A DNA stretch of 64,000 nucleotides from Branchiostoma floridae (lineage: Eukaryota > Chordata > Leptocardii > Amphioxiformes > Branchiostomatidae). This document shows positions 44,215-52,096 of the stretch, one piece after another; the first letter of the stretch is position 1; each line of letters begins with the position of its first letter. The translations under genes and the position numbers were made by a program. Under the pieces are notes generated by a model, which was given only the letters and a program-made list of their open reading frames with translations, did not search any database and was not told the origin of the DNA. Where the stretch lies: contig NC_049981.1 in the NCBI RefSeq assembly GCF_000003815.2, forward strand, positions 16,596,290 through 16,660,289. Reading direction: 5' to 3'.

Positions 44215-44542
44215 AACAAGCATACGCAATGCATACACGCGCGCAATATGACACACACACGCGCACGCGCGCGCGTAACACAGAAATGTACATATGGAAA
44301 GACTTCTTGTCGTTACCAAACATGTACTAAACATTCCTTACATTTTGCAGACTTTGTCCATGAGCTGCGGAGGCTTCCGCCGGGACCCGACCGCCTGTAA
44401 GGACATCACCGCCCTGCCCTACCTGGAGCAGAAGTGCGGCGGCCAGGGGGAGGGGGGTGATCCTGCCGTGGACCCCTACCCTCCCCCTCTCGTGGGGCTT
44501 GGGGAACTGGATATGATCCAATCCCTGCTCGGGGGCATCTAA
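28885..44542 (+). CDS. Predicted type II membrane protein with GON-like ectodomain
   Basis: Not named; assembled from splice sites and phase. Exons: 28885-28962, 30829-30946, 32402-32476, 33711-33812, 34409-34581, 38474-38549, 39021-39215, 40613-40797, 42427-42529, 43802-44004 and 44351-44542, about 499 residues. The N-terminal 140 residues are rich in Pro, Asp and Tyr ([16 protein letters not shown] contains a PPAY WW-binding motif formed across the exon 2/3 junction). Exon 5 encodes basic residues and then one transmembrane helix ([18 protein letters not shown], about 145-165), and no signal peptide precedes it, so the N-terminus should be cytosolic. An acidic linker follows ([20 protein letters not shown]). 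Exons 8-11 contain [25 protein letters not shown], eight or more Cys and SCGGFRRD, a pattern resembling the GON domain of ADAMTS9/20. No protease domain is present. Exons 6/7 are the least certain junction: a later donor at 38612 breaks the frame. The GON assignment is tentative. Confidence 0.75.
29515..29540. repeat. Poly(C)-poly(A) run
   Basis: About 16 C followed by 8 A. A homopolymer tract in intron 1 of the GON-like gene; length is prone to sequencing error. Confidence 0.85.
29572..29835. repeat. Tandem duplication, ~134-bp unit, two copies
   Basis: The words aagttaagaa, cacagagattattc, atatgggcgtatttttcacc and gaaatatttccagaa occur twice in the same order, about 134 bp apart. The copies are roughly 80-85 percent alike by eye. 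The frame at 29580-29840 crosses both copies but has no recognised domain. Confidence 0.75.
31470..31690. mobile_element. SINE-like element (second copy)
   Basis: Related to 27300-27535 through the ordered words listed there. It lies in intron 2 of the GON-like gene. Confidence 0.6.
33036..33430. mobile_element. Dispersed repeat family copy
   Basis: It begins cctttgccgagaagatcatg, has a GTTT-rich section, then ggtgtagatggatct, and ends gaacatgctgtggtcatga...ggtagatagctcttg. Same family as 18623-18860. It lies in intron 3 of the GON-like gene. Confidence 0.65.
35224..37145. repeat. 115-bp minisatellite, ~16 units, broken by a gap
   Basis: Each unit reads cgtttagcttatatgttg, gtacatgaaatgttgcgtat, ttctgttgaacatacgacat, gtttaatctttgaatccg, then gaactaggggagacctcccc. 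The anchor gtttagcttatatg recurs about every 115 bp (for example 36566, 36681, 36796, 36911, 37026). Units are highly alike in the middle and diverge at both edges, as expected for unequal exchange. Every unit contains the small hairpin ggggag-ac-ctcccc. The array lies in intron 5 of the GON-like gene. Confidence 0.95.
36120..36505. other. Assembly gap (386 N)
   Basis: Ns inside the 115-bp minisatellite. The anchors on either side (36107 and 36566) are 459 bp apart, almost exactly four units, so the gap size agrees with the array period. Confidence 0.98.
37811..38170 (-). mobile_element. LINE reverse-transcriptase ORF2 fragment (L1/Tx1-like)
   Basis: The minus-strand frame of 119 codons contains [17 protein letters not shown], then a spacer, then [20 protein letters not shown]. 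These resemble the region just C-terminal to the reverse-transcriptase domain in L1/Tx1-type non-LTR elements (W..IP.YL..YG, and K.W...GI..I.D). Catalytic motifs are not present, so this is a 5'-truncated or broken copy. It lies antisense within intron 5 of the GON-like gene. Clade is inferred by eye. Confidence 0.6.
38665..38775 (+). mobile_element. tRNA-derived SINE head
   Basis: An A-box-like word (ctatatagcggagga) and a B box (gggttcgattcc) are spaced about as in tRNA genes, followed by gtccaagacggcagtc. The arms needed for a tRNA cloverleaf do not pair, so a SINE head is preferred over a tRNA gene. It lies in intron 6 of the GON-like gene. Confidence 0.5.
39250..39396. repeat. Compound (GTTT)n / (GGTT)n / (GGTC)n tract
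   Basis: Tetranucleotide blocks follow each other: GTTT, then GGTT, then GTTT, then GGTT, then seven GGTC units. It begins about 35 bp after the exon 7 donor of the GON-like gene. The frames reading WLVGWLVG come from it. Confidence 0.95.
39436..40510. mobile_element. Longest copy of the ACCTCC / GATAGCTCTTG repeat family
   Basis: It starts gttacctccatgaaatg...ggaggttat, has a GT-rich section and the recurring words gataactcaagaa (39531, 39809), gggccccctag (39615, 39747), and gaacatgctatggtcacga...agatagctcttg (39671-39722). The tail is AT-rich with repeated ttgcataattaatga words (39910, 40206). No coding frame is seen. It fills most of intron 7 of the GON-like gene. Confidence 0.7.
41527..42012 (-). 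mobile_element. Full-length tRNA-derived SINE
   Basis: On the minus strand the head has A box tctggcgcagcggcgg and B box gagttcgaatccc at tRNA spacing. The body continues through ggaaaggcactttacacgg, the conserved word reading gggttctttaacgtgcat on the plus strand, and ends with gtatggcggctttgaaaagg near 41575. The last section recurs at 52632-52690. At about 485 bp this is the most complete SINE in the window; it lies in intron 8 of the GON-like gene. Confidence 0.8.
44164..44278. repeat. (CA)n then (CG)n-rich microsatellite
   Basis: A CA run to 44212 followed by GCGCGC-containing alternations to 44278. It lies in intron 10 of the GON-like gene, about 70 bp before its last exon. Alternating purine-pyrimidine sequence of this kind can adopt left-handed DNA. 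Confidence 0.9.
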
Positions 44543-46280
44543 GAGGTTCAGGGCAGATACCACTGTCAGTCTTGGCCATAATACGTTGAAAAAACATTTC
44601 TTCATAAAAATACTAACTAAGATTTCAATCTCAAAAATTCTGCTCCCCCAGGGAGCCACCAGGAGTTAGATCTGATACCCATCCAAATTAAACGGGGGGA
44701 CAGTCTCAAACTCACTNNNNNNNNNNNNNNNNNNNNNNNNNNNNNNNNNNNNNNNNNNNNNNNNNNNNNNNNNNNNNNNNNNNNNNNNNNNNNNNNNNNN
44801 NNNNNNNNNNNNNNNNNNNNNNNNNNNNNNNNNNNNNNNNNNNNNNNNNNNNNNNNNNNNNNNNNNNNNNNNNACGTAATATCTCAAAAGTGGACCAAAC
44901 TTTTTAAGGAAAGAAGATTTTCAGGTTGCTATGAAGGCACTGCAATCATCATTCACATTTTAGCCCGAGCTCCATTGCGCAAAGCTCATTGAGTGGTATC
45001 CGCCCTTCAACCGTCTTTGATGGCCACATGGTAAACTCACCATTTAAGAGTAAGAGGAGCTGAGAAAAGCTGGACTTTTCTCATAAAAGTTGATGTTAGA
45101 AAAACGTGACCGTTTTGTAGTGATCTTTATTGTGGTTTGATCTAGGATCAGCAAGTATGAAAAGTGCAGTCAGGTTCAGAGTTCAAGTTAGAAGGGAGGT
45201 GAGTGTAATCATCTACTTTACATAAAAACGGATCAGTGAAACCGCACGACAGTGGTGTAGTACCCTACTATATAGACTGAAAGCTGTTGTAAGGTCAAAG
45301 TCTGTGAGCTTTCTTTTGATTAGTCATTACAAAAATTAGTGAAAGACAATCCCTCAGTCTGCTACCTGCGTATGCTTATTGCTAACTTGATCACGCTTTA
45401 TTAATCTATTCTCAGACTGGCAACCAGTTTTCTCTACCCTTCTCAGTTTTCTGTTCTTATTGATGTTTCACATAGTGTCATGACTATCCATTCTCTGATA
45501 TCATACCCCCATCCTCCCCGTTGCCTTTAGCCCCCTTTCTTCCTCCCTGGATAGTTCCTTGCACGATATTTATAGTTTTGGCTTGTCCCGATGACCGTGA
45601 CACATATGGCCGCACCACTTAAGTTTTCTTTTCTTTACTATCGCTACTGGGGCTTTCCGTACGGACCGATGTTTTGCTTTGCTTGGCATCTGTTAATGTT
45701 TAGAAATTTGAATTATGGATTGGTGTAATCTATCGATGTAGAAGACTTTTGCTGGTAATGGTTTTGTTTTCGATGTTTGTAAAACAAAAGAAGTTTCAAG
45801 AAGTCTGAAATGGCATGAGGCATTGAACGGAATGGTGCTTCTGATCATGAAGCAAAATAAAGAGAACGTTTTCATACAAGAAAGCGGGTAAAATGTACTG
45901 CAGAAAGAAAGAATACATGCTGTTGATGCAGAAACGTTGACAAAACATTTCAACAACATCTTTCTCATTGACGTCTTCAAATAAAGATGGTCAGAGCGTC
46001 GTCAAGTGTTTAAAGAGCAATTATCATGTTGCTTAAATTTGCTGTATCTATCTGAGGAGAATAAAACGGAGAAACTTCAATGTGAACGTTGTCTGGACTT
46101 AATGAATAGTTATACAACATGCATAAATGGTGTGAAGTTGGTTGGTAAGACTTAAAATCAACTGTGATATTAAGCAATGCATGAAGATTTTTTAGGAAAA
46201 TTAATTTGCAAATATACATGTCACATTTATGTACATGAATTTTTTTGCAAACATCGATGCGATATTTTGGTGGCACAATA
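44543..46280. other. Intergenic, no supported gene
   Basis: Contains the 3' flank of the GON-like gene, a gap and AT-rich unique-looking sequence. The minus-strand frames at 45693-46276 are AT-composition products without domain signatures. Confidence 0.5.
44717..44873. other. Assembly gap (157 N)
   Basis: Ns about 175 bp after the stop codon of the GON-like gene; part of its 3' untranslated region may be missing. Confidence 0.98.
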
Positions 46281-47039
46281 TTAACCCTATTCAGACCGGG
46301 ATTTTTCAGAGAATGATGTTGACATAATATTTAAAGATTCTTTAGAAATTTGACGCTATGGTGACGTTATTATGACGTCATCATTTTGATTATATTGGCT
46401 GGAACCATGAAAAAGGTATCCCAGAAAACTTCAAGTTATGCCGTAAAAAATTAACAGCAAATCAAATGCAGATGATAATGTTTGTTACGACTTGAGTTGC
46501 CAATGCAATATTAACATCAATGACGTCAAAATGGCGTCACAAAATGGCTCTGCCATCTTATATCCATAACCTTGAATCTTCAAAAATACATGTTTGCATT
46601 GACTAAAAACGTTCATCTAAACGTTTTTTCTATGAAAAGATATCAGGCAGATGCAAATTCTAAGGGGTAATAAGCTAGTTATTCTTGATCTGGTCATATA
46701 CTCCGCCATCTTGTATTTTGGCCGATACGTCATCAAATCACCATAATTCATGCATAATTAGATATGAAAGATATTCTAGATAACATTTCATTCATGTGAG
46801 AAAATAGCTTGTAATAATTGTTAGAACCAAACTTAGCGATTTTCGTCAAAAATGTCAACAAACGGTTGCCATGTTAACATGAAAAAATGGAAAATTTTTC
46901 AATATTCGTGAAACTGTTGCCAACTAAATAGGAAAACTCACTAATTTTGTTGGCTCTAGCGTTAGCCGTTCTGGCGTTGTGCGACATAAAAGTTGGCGCA
47001 ATGGCCTCAAGAGACCCCCCCTCGTCTGAATGGGGTTAA
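46281..47039. mobile_element. PiggyBac-like non-autonomous element
   Basis: Left end TTAA then ccctattcagaccggg; right end ctcgtctgaatgggg then TTAA. The inner 12 bases are inverted repeats with one mismatch, and TTAA at both borders is the piggyBac target duplication. The interior (about 750 bp) has repeated tgacgtca words and no transposase frame. A truncated relative is at 627-830. Confidence 0.75.
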
Positions 47040-47144
47040 GAAATGCCTCCTCATTAGCATGCTTAGTACAAACCACCTGTATCACCTGAGGAAAACCTCT
47101 GTGGGAAACAATATCTCCATAATGATTACCAAGGAGGGGCCCCG

Positions 47145-47565
47145 AGACAGCCTAGCGGGTCTTCTGCATTTTTCTTGGTCACCGCATTTATGTCAAATCT
47201 AAAAGCTGTTAAAACCTCGAGTTCCAAGCTTCAGTTTCTTGGCTAAAAAAAAAAGAAACAGGACAGAAAATTTTCGGCTTGTCAACTCAAAGGCAGTAAA
47301 ATGTATATGTGTTGTTTGAAATCACTGTGAGCAGGATCCATCTGTGCCATCCTCCCAGCCCTCTTCTAGGCCCCTGGCTGTCCGATGTGGTCTTTCTGCA
47401 TTTTTTCCAACCGACCGCATTATAGATCCGAACTCGCAAACTGGGCTGGTCGATAAAATCTCGATCGAGTTCCAGACTTTCAGTATCTTGGCTAAAAACA
47501 GAAAACACAAAACAAACGATTCTCGGCTTGTCGTGTCAAAGGCGGTATGTGTATTTCTAAATCTT
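47145..47565. repeat. Diverged direct duplication, ~235-bp period
   Basis: Ordered words occur twice: cttctgcattttt, ccgcattta, tcgagttccaagcttcagt, ttcttggctaaaaa, ttctcggcttgtc-type and caaaggcagta (47158-47300), then cttt ctgcatttttt to tcaaaggcggta (47393-47547). It lies about 0.6 kb upstream of the eIF5A-like coding start. Role unknown. Confidence 0.6.
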
Positions 47566-48179
47566 TGCATTTGTGTTAACTAACGTTCAGGTATGATCAT
47601 CACATTTTGATACATCATTGTGTATTTTCTTATGTTGTTTACGTTTGTCTTCTGTATATATGCATCGTGTTGGTACTACTGTAAGTTTGTCAGCTTGAAT
47701 CTGTACTGTTTTTTCAACTTGCCTAAAATATGACCAAGAAATTATCAAGTGAAGATATAGAAACATTTTGATTGTACATGTATGTGCACACCAACAAGCA
47801 CATGTACATGCAATGATCATCCATGTAACCATTTCTCGAGCCCGGCTATTGGGCATTCTCCCTGCCCCGACCCTGCTCGCCAAGCTTTGTTTCGACATCA
47901 GATCTTTCTGGCAGCTGAATTGTCTGATTATAACGTAACTGCGTGTGACACTAGACTTCGTGGACGGGAAGCACTGTCGGTACCGTAAATCAAACTGTAA
48001 TTTATTTCGAAGAAGTAAAGCTTATAAAGTGCACTGTTTTGATAAACGTTACGTATACCATTAACGTTTGTTACGCATGCCTATGATAGATATCAATGGC
48101 CTCGAAAAGATCTCAGGTAGAGGGCCCGGGCGTTCCATGATTTTCCTGTGTTCCCCCCAACAGCTGACTTGATAAAACA

Positions 48180-49988
48180 ATGGCGGAATTCAAAGGCCAT
48201 TCTACCGACACACCTGGTGCCCACCCCAACGCAGTACTCATCCTGACGCAGGCCTCTGCTCTGCGTCAGGATGAGTACGTCATGCTGAAGGAACGTCCCT
48301 GTAAGATCGTGGGATTGACCACATCGTCCCCTGGAAAACACGGCGGTACCAAGGTAGTATTTTGTACAAGTTTATTCACTCTGATAAAAATGACTCAAGA
48401 CGGGCTTGTCGTTTTTGTGGAGAGCATGTCTCGAGAAGTACGTTGTGGATCGTGAAAGAACAGGCACGATGTTGGGCCTTCAATCGGCTTTCTATGATAC
48501 TGCAGTTGAATTTATAGAATAAGAAATGTTTTATGACAGTGGTAAATGATGAGAATATCATACTTATGACGTTTTGAACATGAGAAGAAGTGCAAAGTCA
48601 AGGCTTCAATTGCATAAAACGATTCACACAATATGCGGATTTCAGAAGAATTTCCAACTTTTATACTTTGGAAAACATGCTTTGGAAGCAAGAAAAGTTT
48701 CATTTTACGGAGCATTTGACGTTTGTTTTGATATCAGCACATATAAATAATGCAAATTAATTCAATGTTGATCATTACTATGGTAAATTTCAATCATCAC
48801 CTTTTTGTTTAAGGTTACCATAGTCGGAGTCGATGTCTTCACTGGTCAGGAGTACCAGGATGTGGTCCCCATCACCGAGAACTGTGAAGTTCCACTCGTC
48901 AAAGACTATGCGGTAAGGGGATGATAGTTGCATGCACAGCACAATCATGTGGGCACTGAACACACACACATACATATACACACCACGCACACATAGGAAC
49001 ACAAACCAACTTAACGTGTTATCAATCTCTAGCACTGTTCTACATGCAGGTGACTTACATTGATAATGGCTAAATGATCCTCGTCGAACACGACAGCGAG
49101 AACTTCCCTACGGAAAAAGCCCTAAAGATTCCAGAAGGTGATCTTGGTGACAAGATCGTAGCCCATTATCTGGATGGTGACCCTCCCTTGGCAAGTCTTG
49201 CTCCACACACCCTAGAACTATATCTCACAATCTGTGTTCATATTAGCTTGTATACGAGAGTGATCAATAAGTCGGTGACCTCACCCAGAAATAACAACAT
49301 AAATTTGTGGCGTATTACTATGAAGTATAGATATTTTGTGAACGTCAATGAAGGGGGAAAATGGACAATGATGTACAATGATTGTCCGAAACTTGAGTAG
49401 TACACCCTATTTCTGGCCGAGGCCTTGAGCGTATTGATACGTCTTGGGAGCGAAGGGTTAGCCTGGAGTCCAACCTTGTTCGCTTTGGTCCGCTCCCGAA
49501 AGTCGCTACCCCGCGACCAAAGCGAGCAATATTATATTGGACTCCAGCGGAGTTAGCGGAGAGTCGAAGTTTCATTGGTAATATATAATTTATACAGAAC
49601 CATATAACCACTTCTCATTCAACATAGAACCATTATTTGTGATGGAAGTCGTAGGGAGTAATTGTTCTATCTCTTATTATAGGTCTAAACCGCAGCACTC
49701 TCCATGTCAATTATAACGGTCACATCGTAGCTTGTAGTAGTGCACGTCAAATAAAGATCACATCCCCTATACTCCCTTATAACTCCTTAGAAGAGACGGA
49801 CTTAGCTATCTTCTCGGTGAACACACGAGACGATACTTGTTTGATTTCGTTTGGGTTTGTATACTAAAGAGAACCTTTTCTTGTCCCTGTAGGTTACTGT
49901 TCTATCAGCCGGCCGTGAGGAGAAAGTCCTGGACATAAAAGATGTCAGGAATTTGGGCCACCTGCACGCTGATCTTAGGCATACTTAG
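48180..49988 (+). CDS. eIF5A-like gene with an in-frame stop in exon 3
   Basis: eIF5A binds the ribosome and relieves stalled peptide-bond formation; it works only after a lysine is made into hypusine. Exons: 48180-48353, 48814-48912, 49050-49190 and 49893-49988. The conserved blocks are clear: ASALRQDEYVMLKERPCKIV, SSPGKHGGTK (hypusine site K53), VTIVGVDVFTGQEYQD, IPEGDLGDKI and VTVLSAGREE. The start (aacaATGG) follows a splice acceptor at 48163, so a 5' untranslated intron is likely. Exon 3 opens VTYIDNG and then has TAA (49071-49073), where the family normally has Tyr (DGY); the frame is open on both sides. As read, translation would end after 98 of about 168 residues. Intron 3 has a GC donor (gcaagt). 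The C-terminal tail is unlike typical eIF5A. It may be a decaying duplicate, an allele, a sequencing error or a readthrough site. It is not a processed copy, because introns are kept. Confidence 0.85.
48234..48278. repeat. Perfect 17-bp inverted repeat inside eIF5A-like exon 1
   Basis: Bases 48234-48250 (gtactcatcctgacgca) are the exact reverse complement of 48262-48278, with an 11-base loop. The hairpin covers codons for LILTQASALRQDEY. Confidence 0.97.
49252..49445. mobile_element. Diverged mariner-type MITE
   Basis: The left end (tatacgagagtgatcaataa, cctcacccagaaata) is loosely inverted at the right (tatttctggccgagg, gcgtattgatac). Same family as 9821-9961 by its gatcaataagt and cctcacc words. 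It lies in intron 3 of the eIF5A-like gene. Confidence 0.55.
49460..49562. mobile_element. Small inverted-repeat element
   Basis: The words cctggagtccaac and ttcgctttggtc on the left are inverted as gaccaaagcgag and attggactccag on the right. It has no coding capacity and sits directly after the mariner-type MITE in intron 3 of the eIF5A-like gene. Confidence 0.65.
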
Positions 49989-50530
49989 ATAGTAAGTCTC
50001 GTGCCGTGTCACACGAAGGCAGTCTGACAAATGTCAAGGCATGAGATTTTTTTTCTGTGGGGGAGGGGGTATCATAGATTGTCACCTTTGGTGATATCCA
50101 AGCCAGGCGATATCCAAGCCGTATCAAACAGGCTCCGGTTGCTTTGTTAGGTACTGATGGACTTTTTCGATACTGCCTTGCCACCGGTTGATCAGCTTGG
50201 AGATTACCATAGACACAGAGTGACAATCTATACGTCTTGGACTAGTGTTCTTGGGAGATTGGTGATGGCTACCCATTCAAAGAAGCTATAGGATCCGACT
50301 CCAACATAGACCATAGACATAGAACTTACACCAAGCACGCAAGCGATATGGGTAGGGAGGGGGATGCCTTGCTATTTTTCACTAATTGTATTTTACGACA
50401 ACCAAAACATTGATTAGAAAACACTGCTGGCTTGAGGTAAGCTAACATTTCTGCTCATTTGCTCAGTTGATGGGATTCCAACTTTTTAACTGTATTAATA
50501 CAAGTTTAAATTGGCTATGTGATAAAAACT

Positions 50531-50665
50531 TTAATGACCCGCCTTCCCCACGTTGTTTATGGGAACATAACGTCTTGTCGGCGACCTAAAATAAACCGCC
50601 ACATAAACCACCGAGTAAGCGAAGCGAGCAAGGGGCAGGCCGATAGGTTATAATTATCATATTAT
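50531..50665. mobile_element. MITE fragment (TAATGACCCGCC family)
   Basis: It begins taatgacccgccttcc like 5407-5545 and includes the aagcgaagcgagcaag word. The inverted right arm is not recognisable, so the copy is partial or highly diverged. Confidence 0.5.
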
Positions 50666-51118
50666 CTTCTTTGCTAATTTTAGAATTGTCGAAACGATCG
50701 AACTCTAATCCTTTGAATATCATGTTATGATAGAGCCGTTAGATATGTGACTGTGTTCTAATTTTCGTAGAATATTTCTTATTATTCATATCTAAGTAAC
50801 AGATGATTTGGTAATAGGTATTTAATGTGATTCTGTGTAATTGTCAATCAGTGTTTGTCGTGATACAAATATGTCTGTTTACTCCATACCTTTAAGATGT
50901 AAAACACATAGATACAATACAACACATGAATTTCATTGCGAGTTTGTGTCTGTTTGTGGTGTTAACAGTCACATAGTCCCAGGTAGATTTTACCTAAAAA
51001 TAATTATGGTTCCAGGTTTGCATCCCCTAAGATCTGCAATTGGGACCGAAGTAAGCTGTACGAGTCGGGCTTTTTTCTGATGACATATAATTATAACGTT
51101 ACGTTCTTTTCCACTCAG

Positions 51119-51244
51119 TCTCGTAGTGCCAGGGATCGTAGAGCCTGCATTCCGCCGGGTAGACCCAAGTATAAGGAACTGAACGCAACAGAAACCGACA
51201 GTAATAGAAGTAACATGCCATCCCAAAAAAGTCCCAACTGTTAA
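51119..51244 (+). other. Candidate 3' exon downstream of the eIF5A-like gene
   Basis: A strong acceptor (ttcttttccactcag) precedes 41 open codons ending in TAA (begins SRSARDRRACIPPGRPKYKE). A perfect donor (GTAAGT) at 49992 lies three bases after the eIF5A-like stop, and both junctions are phase 0. It could be a 3' untranslated exon, or former coding sequence cut off by the stop at 49986. Evidence is the splice signals only. Confidence 0.3.
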
Positions 51245-52096
51245 AGTCTGTTTCGGGCTGCTCCGACGTGTATCGTCACAAAGAAACACATTGTCAAGTC
51301 CACAGATCGCGTGACTGACCAAGCACAGCTCCTCTAACTTATGATCAAAACAACTGCCGTAATGGACATCGTTATTGTCCCTTTCATGGCTGGACGATCC
51401 CAGGGGGACTAGTCGTTAATGTTTTAAAAGACTTTAAAAGTCTGAACGAACTAGGCTGTTTTTCCATTTCTGTTCTTCCAACTACCTGGTATAGTGCTGA
51501 AACGGATAGTCCATTTATAAAAAGAATGTTCTTGGTTCATCCAATGTCTTTAGAAAGTCTTGTTAGCTTTCAAATTACTTCTGCTATATCTGTATCTGAC
51601 CGAGCAAGTGGCTATCTGGAGAGTAGTGTCTGCGTCGTCTGTACATGTCAGTGTCTTGGTTACTACCAATGATGTATGTTTTTGTCGGGAGTTCTGTTTT
51701 GCACGCGTTGCTATAGACAGTGTGATTTGAAATATTTAAAGGATGATGGCTTTGTATTGCTAGCTCTCGTGACTTTTAATTTAACCACCTTATATGGGAT
51801 TTTAAACCGTGAGTAGTATATTGTACACAATGTATACATGTACATCATAACGATACGTTCTGAGACTGTACGGTCTGAGATTTGACGGACGCGTTTTTTT
51901 TCAACGTCTAAAATTTGTTTTCAATACAAAACATATCCTCCTTGAGTCCACGGCTCTATCCTAAGCGTGAGAATTAGAGAAAGCAGTAGAAAACAGAGTT
52001 AATGTGAATTAAAGGTTACCTATATTTCGAGCGCGCCAAGTGAAGATTCTGTTGGAAACCCGACACCGACAACAGGCGAGAGAGAAGCGGGAAGAG

